NCBI GenBank assembly: GCA_039738635.1 | Contig: JBCLLN010000007.1 | Span: 1-42,203 of the forward strand | Source: JBCLLP01 sp039738635 | GTDB lineage: Bacteria > Patescibacteriota > Saccharimonadia > CAILAD01 > BJGX01 | Length of the DNA: 42,203 nucleotides | Reading direction: 5' to 3' | Part shown: positions 21,300 to 29,981 of the stretch, piece after piece | Layout: every line of letters begins with the position of its first letter | Numbering within the stretch: the stretch's first letter is position 1 | Notes under the pieces: model-generated | Seen by the model: only the letters and a program-made list of their open reading frames with translations | Databases searched by the model: none | Told to the model about the DNA's origin: nothing | Made by a program: the position numbers and the translations under genes

Positions 21300-22802
21300 A
21301 TGAGCCCAGAATCACCCACCCCCGAACCAGAGCAATCTGCTTCTACCTCACCAGATGCTGAAACGAAAGTTGATACCGAACCCGCTCTCGACGAGCGTTG
21401 GTATAGCCGGCTGCGCGAGCTATCTACAAGCAAGCTCTATAGCTTGGAAACTACTGAAGCCGAACAAGCCGAGCAGAAGGCGGACTTCCTCGCGGGTGAG
21501 ATTCGCAATCCGCATTTTTATTATTTCAAGGTCAACCCAGAAGTTTTACAAACCCGTGAGGTGGGACTTATCGCGCTCAAATCTCAAATCAAAGCCGAGG
21601 AACCAAACGAAACCGTGCGCCAGGCCTACCTGTGGACGATCAACGAATCTATTGCTTCAAACCGAATGATCGCCCAGATTGGAATTCTCAACGGCTACAC
21701 TGAGCTTCTGAATAATCCAAACTCAACTGAATCCGAGCGAGCCAGCTACGAAAAGCTAAAAGACAATGCTATGCGCCGTTTCAAACGCTACAGCGAATTT
21801 ATCTATGGCGCACCATCTGAGGACATTTTTGAGTATTCGGCTGAGAAGTACACCAAGCTGGCAGATTCGCTCGCCGATCACGAAGACATTAGTGTTAGCC
21901 TTGCTGCCCACCGAGTCAAGCAAGTTTTTAGCGGAATCCATCAGAAGGAAGGCGCAGAACTGCCCCCTATCACCGAGCAAGCTTTTGCAACCATTCATGA
22001 GCACTCAACCCGAGAACAGGGTGATATTATTAACTTCGACGAATTTGATGGTAAAGTTGACCGTGAAACATTAATTCAAATCTTCGCTCACGCACTTGAC
22101 GGGGTTGGTGCCACTAAGTTTGGTTTTAAATTAGCCACCGACAACCCAAACCAAAAGATTTTCTCGGTCAATCAAGGTAGAAAAGAAGTAAATGTACCAC
22201 CTGGTCTTGCTCCACTCTATAAGCGGCTGCGTGAGCTTATCATACACGAGATCGGCACCCATGTAACTCGGCGTGTGCACGGCGAGCGCAGTAAGCTTAA
22301 GCTCCTTGGCTTTGGTCTGGATCGGTATGATAAAGGCGAAGAGGGCATGGCCACCGCGCGAGAGCAGTCCGTCAATGAATACGATAACTCGATTGACTAC
22401 ACATCGCTAGAGCGCCACACCGCCATCTCTCTCGCCCGTGGGCTAGATGGCAAGCCACGCGATTTCCGTGATGTCTTCACTATCATGCGTGATGTTCATT
22501 TTCTGAATAAGATTGCTGGGGGCAGTAAACTATCGATTGCGAACCGAATCGCCGACAATAACGCCTGGCTCAACGCCACCCGCACCTTTCGCGGTACCGA
22601 CCACGATACTCCTGGCGTGTGTTTCACCAAAGACATAGCCTATAGCGAAGGCAATGTCGCCACATGGCGACTGGTTGATGAGAACCCTCTGATAGTAAAT
22701 TTATTTCTGCTTGGTAAGCTCGACATCGCCAACCCGCGCCATATCGAAATTCTCGTGCGTCTCGGCATCACCGACGAAGACTTGCACATTCTCTCGAGCT
22801 AA
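21300..22802 (+). CDS. DUF1704-family (QEGLA/MATCAP-like) zinc metallopeptidase
   Basis: A 500-residue protein. Residues 1-30 are Pro/Ser/Glu-rich and probably disordered, and 35-300 are mainly helical. The metal site near residue 316 reads LIIHEIGTHVTRRVHG (H-E-x-x-x-H), and about 30 residues on comes GFGLDRYDKGEEGMATAREQ, the counterpart of the QEGLA motif that supplies a further acidic ligand. DUF1704 includes the eukaryotic MATCAP tubulin tyrosine carboxypeptidase. Bacterial members are often encoded with ATP-grasp ligases. The start follows a TATAAT box (21281-21286) by 13 nt; an in-frame ATG at 21270 lies upstream of that box. The 3' end overlaps the convergent amidotransferase gene by 4 bp. 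Codon use is richer in C/G than the core genes, suggesting transfer. Confidence 0.88.
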   Translation: MSPESPTPEPEQSASTSPDAETKVDTEPALDERWYSRLRELSTSKLYSLETTEAEQAEQKADFLAGEIRNPHFYYFKVNPEVLQTREVGLIALKSQIKAEEPNETVRQAYLWTINESIASNRMIAQIGILNGYTELLNNPNSTESERASYEKLKDNAMRRFKRYSEFIYGAPSEDIFEYSAEKYTKLADSLADHEDISVSLAAHRVKQVFSGIHQKEGAELPPITEQAFATIHEHSTREQGDIINFDEFDGKVDRETLIQIFAHALDGVGATKFGFKLATDNPNQKIFSVNQGRKEVNVPPGLAPLYKRLRELIIHEIGTHVTRRVHGERSKLKLLGFGLDRYDKGEEGMATAREQSVNEYDNSIDYTSLERHTAISLARGLDGKPRDFRDVFTIMRDVHFLNKIAGGSKLSIANRIADNNAWLNATRTFRGTDHDTPGVCFTKDIAYSEGNVATWRLVDENPLIVNLFLLGKLDIANPRHIEILVRLGITDEDLHILSS

Positions 22803-23389
22803 TCAATTGTGTTGAGTTTAATAGACTTAACCACACGGACGAAGATGTCGGCGCCCTGACCGTGTGGCCGGATAACTTCTGGATGAAATTGGAGACCATA
22901 TATAATCTTGGTCCGATGACGGAAGACTTCGATACCGTCCTTGGATACTGCAAGCGCTTCAAGCATCTCGGGCAAGCGACGGATTTTCCAGCGGTGCGCC
23001 TGATACACCCAAATAGGGTTCGTGCCAGGATCAATTTTAGTCTTGCTCACAAAATAAATTGGAATATTACGATACCGCTTCACGCGCATCTTGGTAATCT
23101 CACCGCCAAAGGCGTCAGCGATGAGTTCAGCTCCCAAGCAAATTCCAATGACCGGCACCTTGGCTTCCATGATCATCTCGCGGATTGGTCGATAAAACTT
23201 TCGAGTAATAATCACTGCTCTGCCAGTACCTCCAGAGAGTACAACTAAATCGTAGCTGTTAAAATCGGTAGTCTTAATCTGATCGCACTTTATTGTTGTC
23301 AAGACACATCCAACAATAGCTTCATTAATGAGGCGCTGGAGTGGCTTCAAATAATAAGTGTGATTATCAACAAGAAGAACATTTTTCAT
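22799..23389 (-). CDS. Class I glutamine amidotransferase-like protein
   Basis: A 196-residue protein with the GATase-1 triad: nucleophile Cys in VPVIGICLGAELIA (about residue 85) and His-Glu in YGLQFHPEV (about 170). The oxyanion strand is VVLSGGTGRAV. It resembles the glutaminase halves of GMP and anthranilate synthases and stand-alone gamma-glutamyl hydrolases, but no synthase domain is nearby. It could supply ammonia or hydrolyse a gamma-glutamyl or other amide bond. It starts 15 bp after the ATP-grasp gene in the same direction and overlaps the convergent DUF1704 gene by 4 bp. Function in the cluster is inferred from context. Confidence 0.85.
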   Translation of the reverse strand: MKNVLLVDNHTYYLKPLQRLINEAIVGCVLTTIKCDQIKTTDFNSYDLVVLSGGTGRAVIITRKFYRPIREMIMEAKVPVIGICLGAELIADAFGGEITKMRVKRYRNIPIYFVSKTKIDPGTNPIWVYQAHRWKIRRLPEMLEALAVSKDGIEVFRHRTKIIYGLQFHPEVIRPHGQGADIFVRVVKSIKLNTID

Positions 23390-23404
23390 GATAATGCTGC
23401 AAAG

Positions 23405-24319
23405 TTACGCGCCGATTTTGTCCCGCTTTGGCTTTTTGCTAATGTTTTCTTCGATGTATTTGATGATTTGACTAGTGATGTCTTGTCCAGTTGCCTTCTC
23501 GATTCCTTCGAGGCCCGGAAATGCATTCACTTCCATAACAAGTGGGCCGCGCTTACTTCGCAAGATATCGACGCCGGCGACCGATAGATTCATAATCTGA
23601 GCGGAGCGCAGAGCAATGTTTTGCTCCTTACGAGTAAGCTCAGTGATATATCCTGTCCCGCCTTGGTGGATGTTGCTACGGAACTCACCATCGGGGGCTT
23701 TGCGCTCCATCGCACCAACTACTTTGTTATCGACTATAAAGACACGCACATCCGCGCCAGCAGATTCTTCAATAAATTCTTGCACGAGAATGTCCACTTC
23801 TTGCGAATAAAACGCCTGAATGATAGCTTTGGCGGCAGAGCGGGTCTCTGCCAGTACCACACCAACCCCGAGGCTACCACGGGCGAGCTTCACGATAAGC
23901 GGTGTACCACCAACCATATCTATCAGCTGGCCAACATCTTCGGTACGCTTGGAGCTGCGAGCGAAAACTGTCTTGGGAATATCTATTCCGTGGCGCGAGA
24001 GCAATTGTAAACTTCGTATCTTATCGCGGCAGCGAATAATGGCAAGACTTCCGGTGGTCGAAAAGACCTTCATCATCTCGAACTGCCGAATGATGGCAGT
24101 GCCGTAACTCTGTGTTGAAATCGCAATTCGTGGAATGATGGCGTCAAAACCCTCAAGCGGTTGACCGAGGTAATAAACCTGTGGTTTGCTCTTCTCCACG
24201 TTACAATAACATTTCTTGTAATCGATCACCTCAACTTCGTGCCCACGAGATTTCGTAGCTTCTTTCAGGCGGCGGGTTCCGGGACCATTAACATAATTGG
24301 ATAAGATAAGTATGCGCAT
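23405..24319 (-). CDS. RimK-type ATP-grasp amino-acid/peptide ligase
   Basis: A 304-residue protein. The N-terminal pre-ATP-grasp domain MRILILSNYVNGPGTRRLKE is followed by RCRDKIRSLQLLSRHGIDIP. The ATP-grasp core carries PLIVKLARGSLGVGVVLAE (lysine and glycine-rich loop), ILVQEFIEESAGADVRVFIV and VMEVNAFPGLEGIEKATG (metal-binding E-x-N). This is the RimK layout (E. coli RimK is about 300 residues and adds glutamates to the C-terminus of ribosomal protein S6). The target here is unknown. AGGAAG precedes the ATG. It is probably in one operon with the amidotransferase 15 bp downstream and a 24-residue frame 100 bp upstream. Confidence 0.9.
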   Translation of the reverse strand: MRILILSNYVNGPGTRRLKEATKSRGHEVEVIDYKKCYCNVEKSKPQVYYLGQPLEGFDAIIPRIAISTQSYGTAIIRQFEMMKVFSTTGSLAIIRCRDKIRSLQLLSRHGIDIPKTVFARSSKRTEDVGQLIDMVGGTPLIVKLARGSLGVGVVLAETRSAAKAIIQAFYSQEVDILVQEFIEESAGADVRVFIVDNKVVGAMERKAPDGEFRSNIHQGGTGYITELTRKEQNIALRSAQIMNLSVAGVDILRSKRGPLVMEVNAFPGLEGIEKATGQDITSQIIKYIEENISKKPKRDKIGA

Positions 24320-24419
24320 GAGTTTTTCTTCCTGCTTAGGTTGTTGTATTAATCTGCTAGCTCTATTAAAAAGTTAGCGTAATCTTAATGTTTTAGCTCG
24401 TCTTTGTCAATCCTATTTT

Positions 24420-24494
24420 TTATTTCCATCGTTTTATGTCCAGTCGTTCAGCACCGTTTTTGCGATTGGGTCTAGCTAGTATTATAATTTTCAT
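24420..24494 (-). CDS. Possible 24-residue peptide or decayed ATP-grasp start
   Basis: A perfect AGGAGG Shine-Dalgarno (about 24499-24504) stands 4 nt before ATG. The frame reads MKIIILARPNRKNGAERLD ... and stops after 24 residues. It precedes the ATP-grasp gene by 100 bp on the same strand. The N-terminus resembles that of the ligase itself (M-R-I-L-I-L-S ... G-x-x-R-L). A second frame just after it reads TGHKTMEIKNRI, like the next stretch of a RimK N-domain. It may be a frameshifted remnant of a ligase paralog, or a real short peptide. No other gene is seen in 24320-24609. Confidence 0.4.
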   Translation of the reverse strand: MKIIILARPNRKNGAERLDIKRWK

Positions 24495-24609
24495 TTGACC
24501 TCCTTATAGTGCTTAAGCTTATAGTTTATATTGTAAATCAATATAGTGATAAAACATAGTTTATTAAATTGACTAACCAATAATACAGATTAAAGTAGCA
24601 TCAAGTCAA

Positions 24610-25089
24610 CTACTTTTTTGCTTTGCCAACCAATAAATAACTAGCTAATAGCCATAGTACAAGAGCAACTAAAGCATAAATACGAATACTATATGCTAGT
24701 GCGGCTAAGTTATGGTCGGTGATAAGCTTATCTCTGCTAGCTGGCTCAATACTAGCTATCACATAGCTTACTGCCACTAGGCTAGATATAAAGCCGGCTA
24801 TCATAGCCTTGAGCTTGCTCTTGGGCCATATAGGGTTACGGACTTTCTTAGCTAATACGCATGGAGCTATGCATAATACCATAAGCAAGACAGCCATAGT
24901 GGATTGATTATTAATAGCCACCCTACTTCCCACTAATTGACTCAGGGGCTGGGCTAATTGTGTCGCTATAAAGCTTCCCGCCAATACTCCTATCATAAGC
25001 CTCTGAGACTTTTCCTCGCCAATAAAAAAACAGCTAATGGTTGAGCCAGCTACAATTACCAAAAAAATTATATCAAAACCGATAGTCAT
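24610..25089 (-). CDS. Polytopic membrane protein, unknown function
   Basis: A 159-residue hydrophobic protein with about five helices (roughly 5-22, 31-48, 64-80, 90-110 and 134-155). There is a short basic loop (KKVRNPIWPKSKLK) before helix 4 and a KAKK tail. No family is recognised. It lies 45 bp downstream of dnaJ in the same direction and could be read through from the heat-shock operon. Confidence 0.65.
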   Translation of the reverse strand: MTIGFDIIFLVIVAGSTISCFFIGEEKSQRLMIGVLAGSFIATQLAQPLSQLVGSRVAINNQSTMAVLLMVLCIAPCVLAKKVRNPIWPKSKLKAMIAGFISSLVAVSYVIASIEPASRDKLITDHNLAALAYSIRIYALVALVLWLLASYLLVGKAKK

Positions 25090-25134
25090 TTTATTATCCT
25101 TATTATTACTTTATTATACTGGCAGTATTGTAAA

Positions 25135-26052
25135 TTACCAAAATCGTCGTTTTTGGGTTGTTTTTTCTATTTCTTCTAATAAGTTCTTTTGTCGGCTGTT
25201 AAGTTTGGTTGGAATACTAACCTCTGTAAAAATAATGTGATCCCCTCTTTGGTCGGAATTAACTATTGGCATACCCTTACCGGTAAGCTTGAATATTTTA
25301 TTTGGCTGAGTACCGGCGGGGATCTTTAATGTCACTTCGCCAGAAATGGTTTCTACCGAATATTCAGTGCCGAGAGCGGCTTGTATCATATCTATCTTAA
25401 TTTTAGTAATTATATTATTACCTTCTCTCTCAAAGCGCTTATCTGATCGCACCTGAACTTGTACATATAAATCTCCCCTATTGCCTTGCCGATTTATCTC
25501 GCCCTTTCCCTCTAGCTTAATTGCTTGGCCAGTAGCTATCCCAGCAGGTATTTTAATTTTGACATCCTCTTGCTTGCGACCACCATTCTTATGGTCGGCG
25601 ATCCTAATGCTAATCTCCTTAGTCGCCCCCTTAATTGCTTCATCAAAATCTATTGTTAGAGCCACCTCTACATCCCTTGTGCGATTACCACCACCCCTAA
25701 AAAACATATCAAAAATATCATTAACTCCACCACCTCCACCACCGCCAAAATCAAACCTTATCTCATTGGGGTCAAAGCCTTGCCCACCATCAAAGCCACC
25801 AAACCCACCATAGGGGTTACCGCCACCTGCTTGCTGGGCACCAGCAGAGTGTCCAAATTGATCGTATGTTTGCCGTTTGGTAGAGTCCTTGAGGACTTCA
25901 TAGGCCTCATTAGCTTCCTTGAATTTGGCCTCGTCGCCGCCTCTATCTGGGTGAAGCTGTACAGCCTTTTTCCTAAAGGCTTTTTTGATTTCATCCTCAG
26001 TTGCGGACTTATCTACCCCTAGCACTTCATAGTAATCTTGCTTATTATCCAT
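25135..26052 (-). CDS. dnaJ: DnaJ/CbpA-type co-chaperone without zinc finger
   Basis: A 305-residue J protein. The J domain (3-68) has YYEVLGVDKSATEDEIKKAF and the HPD motif (LHPDRGGDE). A Gly/Phe-rich linker (about 75-115) follows, then two beta-sandwich client-binding domains (about 125-290) and the C-terminal part. The four CxxCxGxG zinc repeats of class A DnaJ are absent, so it is a class B (CbpA-like) protein. It stimulates DnaK ATPase and delivers clients. It is the last gene of the hrcA-grpE-dnaK-NYN-dnaJ operon, 5 bp after the NYN gene. Confidence 0.93.
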   Translation of the reverse strand: MDNKQDYYEVLGVDKSATEDEIKKAFRKKAVQLHPDRGGDEAKFKEANEAYEVLKDSTKRQTYDQFGHSAGAQQAGGGNPYGGFGGFDGGQGFDPNEIRFDFGGGGGGGVNDIFDMFFRGGGNRTRDVEVALTIDFDEAIKGATKEISIRIADHKNGGRKQEDVKIKIPAGIATGQAIKLEGKGEINRQGNRGDLYVQVQVRSDKRFEREGNNIITKIKIDMIQAALGTEYSVETISGEVTLKIPAGTQPNKIFKLTGKGMPIVNSDQRGDHIIFTEVSIPTKLNSRQKNLLEEIEKTTQKRRFW

Positions 26053-26057
26053 AATGG

Positions 26058-26696
26058 CTAAGCCCTGGCTTCATTAACGCTATTATAGGCACTTATAATA
26101 TCTCGGCGATTGTAGGTAATGGTGTGATCTACATTTGCTGCGACAGCCTTATTGATACTCCCAGACATCGCTACATATGTAATTTGATGTCCTCGTTGAG
26201 CTACTACCCTCAGGGCTGGGATAATATCTGAATCCGAGCTAGCAATCACAAAATGCATTTTTTGTTTCTCGTAAGATAATTGAACCATATCTACCGCTAA
26301 TCTCACATCAACGCCTTTTTCCTGGAATACAACCCCTTCCCTTTTGAGCCGGGCTTTAAGATTACCAGCAGTGATAAAGGTAATTTTTTGTTCCTTAAGC
26401 CATTTATCCCAGACTAGTTTGTGCTCCATCATTTTTTTAGAAGCTTCTAAGGCATCATCACCCATATCTTTTACAAGATGGGGTTTGGTCCCATAGTAGT
26501 AGATATTTATTGGTCTAATATTAGCTTTAGTAGCTTCCACAAAAAGTGAAATCAAATCAAATTTAACTAGCCCAGCACGGTCAGCTACTAGCTTGGCTGG
26601 GATTAAAACTGACAACAAACTATATAGGATATTCTCGCCATCTATAAAGATACTGGCAGGGATTGGTTGAGTAGCGGATTTTTGGCTATCTTTCAT
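26058..26696 (-). CDS. NYN-domain (LabA/DUF88-like) putative ribonuclease
   Basis: A 212-residue PIN-like protein of the NYN family. The first strand carries SIFIDGENILYSLLS (Asp of the metal site). GVDVRLAVDMVQLSYEKQKM and FVIASSDSDIIPALRVVAQR supply the further conserved acidic residues. Members are metal-dependent RNases or tRNA/RNA-processing nucleases. An AGGA Shine-Dalgarno precedes the ATG. It lies between dnaK and dnaJ, an unusual place that would put it under HrcA/heat-shock control. Confidence 0.85.
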   Translation of the reverse strand: MKDSQKSATQPIPASIFIDGENILYSLLSVLIPAKLVADRAGLVKFDLISLFVEATKANIRPINIYYYGTKPHLVKDMGDDALEASKKMMEHKLVWDKWLKEQKITFITAGNLKARLKREGVVFQEKGVDVRLAVDMVQLSYEKQKMHFVIASSDSDIIPALRVVAQRGHQITYVAMSGSINKAVAANVDHTITYNRRDIISAYNSVNEARA

Positions 26697-26731
26697 TTTT
26701 ATTAAAGTCCTTTTAAAGTTATTTTTATTGG

Positions 26732-28693
26732 TTATTTGGCACCCTTATCATTATCTACCACTTCACCCTCTGGGGACTCTTTATCATCGTCTTTTTTATT
26801 AGACTCATCATCCTTAGGTTTAGTTTCTGCTTCTTGAGCTTCCTCGGGTTCACTAGCATCAGAGTCCTTTTTTGAATTTTTAGCATCCTCGGCTTCTTGC
26901 TTGTACATTTGCTCGCCAACCTTCATGAGCTTGGTGCTAAGATCTTCGGTAAGTTTTTTGAGCTCCTCAACATCATCGGATTCAATCTTTTCCTTGAGAG
27001 CACTAACGGCATCTGTAATCGATTGCTTATCCTCTTTATTAATCTTATCACCAGCATCTGTAATAGTTTTCTCGGCAGTATAGATTAGTGTGTCAGCTTG
27101 GTTATGAACATCCACGAGCTCTTTCTTCTTTTTATCTTCCTCGGCATTGACCTCGGCGTCTTCTTGCATCTTTTTAATTTCTTCATCACTCAGGCTACCA
27201 CCACCGGTGATGGTTATCTTTTGTTCTTTTCCGGTGGCTTTATCTTTGGCCGAAACATTAACAATACCGTTAGCATCAATATTAAAGCTAACCTCAATTT
27301 GTGGTACTCCGCGTGGAGAAGGTGGAAGGCCGTCTAGCACAAACCTACCTAAAGATTTGTTATCTGTGGCCATTTCTCTATCGCCCTGTAAGACATTTAT
27401 TTCTACACTTGTCTGGTTATCAGCAGCCGTGCTAAATACTTGGCTTTTGCTAGTAGGCACCGTGGTATTGCGCTCAATAAGCTTAGTGCTAACTCCACCC
27501 AAAGTTTCCAGCCCAAGACTTAATGGTGTGACATCCAACAATAGTACATCCTTGACATCTCCACCAAGAACACCACCCTGAATAGCAGCGCCGGTAGCTA
27601 CTACTTCGTCAGGATTAACTCCTTGCAAAGGCTTTTTACCAAAAAACTCTTCGACCTTTTTCTGCACTAATGGCATACGGGTCATACCACCTACCAATAT
27701 AATCTCATCGATATCTTCCTTGGATATCTTAGCGTCAGCCAGAGCTTCTTTGCAGGGTTTGAGAGTTTTCTCGACAAGCTCAAGTACGAGTTTCTCGAAC
27801 TCGGCTCTGCTAAGAGAGATATCTAAATGCTTAGGGCCCTCGGCATCAGCAGTGATAAAAGGTATATTAACACTGGATTGATTGGTGGTAGAAAGCTCAA
27901 TCTTGGCTTTCTCGGCAGCTTCTTTGAGCCTCTGCATGGCAGGTTTGTCGGCCTTAAGGTCAATGCCTTGGTCTTTTTTGAATTCAGCAATCAGATGATT
28001 AATAAGCACCAAATCAAAGTCATCACCACCAAGGTGGGTATCGCCATTAGTACTCTTAACCTCAAACACACCATCACCAAGCTCTAGGACTGACACATCA
28101 AATGTGCCCCCACCAAGATCATAAACTACAACTTTTTCTTCTTTTTTCTTATCTAGTCCATAGGCAAGAGCGGCGGCAGTAGGCTCATTAATGATTCGCT
28201 TTACTTCAAGCCCAGCAATCTTACCGGCGTCTTTAGTAGCCTGGCGCTGAGCATCATTAAAGTAGGCTGGGACAGTTATAACTGCCTCAGTTACTGGCTG
28301 ACCCAAAAACTTCTCGGCGTCAGCTTTAAGCTTACCTAGTATCATTGCCGATACTTCTTCTGGAGTAAAGTCCTTATCACCCATTTTTACTTTTACATGG
28401 CCATCGGCTTTGACTATTTGATAGGGCATTAAGTCAATATCTCTTTTAATCTCCGGGTCATCTATAGTTCGGCCAATGAGACGCTTAACACTAAAAATGG
28501 TGTTGTCTGGGTTAATTACTGCTTGGCGCTTGGCGGTCTGCCCCACTAGCCGTTCGCCATTTTTATTGATGGCGACTATGCTAGGGGTAGTCCTACCGCC
28601 TTCGGCGTTGGCAATTATTGTAGCTTCGCCACCTTCCATAACGGCCATAGCTGAGTTTGTTGTTCCTAAGTCAATTCCAATTATTTTTCCCAT
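26732..28693 (-). CDS. dnaK: Chaperone DnaK (Hsp70)
   Basis: A 653-residue Hsp70. The ATPase domain begins MGKIIGIDLGTTNSAMAVME and contains VYDLGGGTFDVSVLELG and ILVGGMTRMPLVQKKV. The linker VLLLDVTPLSLGLETLGG is followed by the substrate-binding domain and a helical lid ending in a long Asp/Glu/Lys-rich tail. It folds and disaggregates proteins with DnaJ and GrpE. A strong AAAGGAG precedes the ATG. It lies 10 bp after grpE in the CIRCE-controlled operon. Confidence 0.99.
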   Translation of the reverse strand: MGKIIGIDLGTTNSAMAVMEGGEATIIANAEGGRTTPSIVAINKNGERLVGQTAKRQAVINPDNTIFSVKRLIGRTIDDPEIKRDIDLMPYQIVKADGHVKVKMGDKDFTPEEVSAMILGKLKADAEKFLGQPVTEAVITVPAYFNDAQRQATKDAGKIAGLEVKRIINEPTAAALAYGLDKKKEEKVVVYDLGGGTFDVSVLELGDGVFEVKSTNGDTHLGGDDFDLVLINHLIAEFKKDQGIDLKADKPAMQRLKEAAEKAKIELSTTNQSSVNIPFITADAEGPKHLDISLSRAEFEKLVLELVEKTLKPCKEALADAKISKEDIDEIILVGGMTRMPLVQKKVEEFFGKKPLQGVNPDEVVATGAAIQGGVLGGDVKDVLLLDVTPLSLGLETLGGVSTKLIERNTTVPTSKSQVFSTAADNQTSVEINVLQGDREMATDNKSLGRFVLDGLPPSPRGVPQIEVSFNIDANGIVNVSAKDKATGKEQKITITGGGSLSDEEIKKMQEDAEVNAEEDKKKKELVDVHNQADTLIYTAEKTITDAGDKINKEDKQSITDAVSALKEKIESDDVEELKKLTEDLSTKLMKVGEQMYKQEAEDAKNSKKDSDASEPEEAQEAETKPKDDESNKKDDDKESPEGEVVDNDKGAK

Positions 28694-28703
28694 ATTATCT
28701 CCT

Positions 28704-29222
28704 TTATTTATTAGATTTATCTACTTGGTAATTATTACCGCCACTTACTTTAACCAGAGCTGGGCGGACTACTCTTTCTCCAATCTGATAACCAGGAGTT
28801 ATCACATCAGTGATGATACCCTCCGGCTTATCAGACTGGACATGCTCAACTGCCTGATGCACATTGTGGTCAAACTCTTCCCCAATGGGAGTGAGCTTTT
28901 TAATGGCTAGCTCGTCTAACTTCTGGGTGAGCTGTAAGCCTATATATTGCATTCCTTGGGCCCAGGAATTATCCTCAAGCTCCTGGGGCAAATGCGCGGT
29001 TGCCATATCAAAGTTATCTAGGGCTGGCAAAAGCTCACCTAGGACCATTTCTTTAGCCCTCACCATAGTGCTGGCCTGCTCTTCGGTTTGGCGTTTTTTG
29101 TAATTTTCAAAATCCGCCTGTAGCCGTTGCAAAGCTGATGTCAGCTCAATAATTTGAGCCTTGCCATTAGCTTTTGGGTGAGCTTTAATTTTCTTTGGTT
29201 TGGGGGTTGGCTTATTGATCAT
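28704..29222 (-). CDS. grpE: Nucleotide exchange factor GrpE
   Basis: A 172-residue protein. A basic N-terminal tail (PKPKKIKAHPKANGK) is followed by a long helix (LTSALQRLQADFENYKKRQ) and the beta domain, with IGEEFDHNVHQAVEHV and VITPGYQIGERVVRPALVKV. GrpE dimers release ADP from DnaK. It starts 2 bp after the hrcA stop codon. Confidence 0.97.
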   Translation of the reverse strand: MINKPTPKPKKIKAHPKANGKAQIIELTSALQRLQADFENYKKRQTEEQASTMVRAKEMVLGELLPALDNFDMATAHLPQELEDNSWAQGMQYIGLQLTQKLDELAIKKLTPIGEEFDHNVHQAVEHVQSDKPEGIITDVITPGYQIGERVVRPALVKVSGGNNYQVDKSNK

Positions 29223-29224
29223 TA

Positions 29225-29920
29225 TTAACTAAATGCCTCCTGCAAGGCCTTACTTGTTCCATCCACTAAGTTTAATACCTTCTGGTAGCTCTGCCTAGTA
29301 GGCCCTACGATACCGATGTAGCTACGGTCCGAATATGGACTTTTGAATTTATTGACTATCATAGTTAGCCCACTGGAGCGTGATATAGGGTTTTCTTGGC
29401 CTATATAGACCTGCATATTGTCTATATCAGCACTGGCTAGCCAGTCCTGCATAGAATCTAGGAATTTAGCTGCCTGGCTAACCTGGGCGATATCTAAAAA
29501 TTCTGGCTGGCTAAAAAGCCGATTCATGCCATGAAAATATACCGAGTCGCTGAGTGTAGCAAAAGTCATATTGCCTGTCATATCGCTAAGTGTTTCGGCT
29601 GCAATCTTAATGGCACCATCGGTGCGATCCTTAAAGCTATCCACACGCTTTGAGATGGTCTGCATACTCCTACCAGAAATTGCTCCTATATCACTGATAC
29701 TATTTACAAAATGCCTGTAGCCAGCATCTGTTGGTATGCGACCAGAGGAAACATGGGGCTGATATATATATTTTTGGTTTTCCAGAGCTGACATTTCGCC
29801 ACGGATAGTAGCCGAGCTTAAACCAAAATAATTAGCTAGCTCCCGAGAGCTAACTGGCTCGGCACTATCGGCGTAGAGCCTTACAATTTCGGAAAGTATG
29901 TTGGTTTGTCGTTGCGTCAT
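29225..29920 (-). CDS. hrcA: Heat-inducible transcription repressor HrcA (short form)
   Basis: The product is about 231 residues from the chosen start. The N-terminal winged helix is typical: MTQRQTNILSEIVRLYADS, SSRELANYFGLSSATIRGEM, HVSSGRIPTDAGYRHFVNSI. The rest is shorter than in usual HrcA (about 340), with part of the GAF-like/dimerisation region missing, but it ends with the family block RSSGLTMIVNKFKSPY ... SYIGIVGPTR. A frame open to 29983 starts inside the promoter -10 box, so ATG 29920 (M-T-Q-R-Q) is preferred. It binds CIRCE and represses its own operon. Confidence 0.93.
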   Translation of the reverse strand: MTQRQTNILSEIVRLYADSAEPVSSRELANYFGLSSATIRGEMSALENQKYIYQPHVSSGRIPTDAGYRHFVNSISDIGAISGRSMQTISKRVDSFKDRTDGAIKIAAETLSDMTGNMTFATLSDSVYFHGMNRLFSQPEFLDIAQVSQAAKFLDSMQDWLASADIDNMQVYIGQENPISRSSGLTMIVNKFKSPYSDRSYIGIVGPTRQSYQKVLNLVDGTSKALQEAFS

Positions 29921-29981
29921 ATTATTAAAGCTAATCACAGCTACTATTGGCAGTTCCTGTAGTAGAGTGCTAGCTGATAAC

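Noticed and set aside
26897..28910. Several plus-strand frames of 60-144 codons
   Set aside because: All are antisense to dnaK/grpE, which have clear family motifs.
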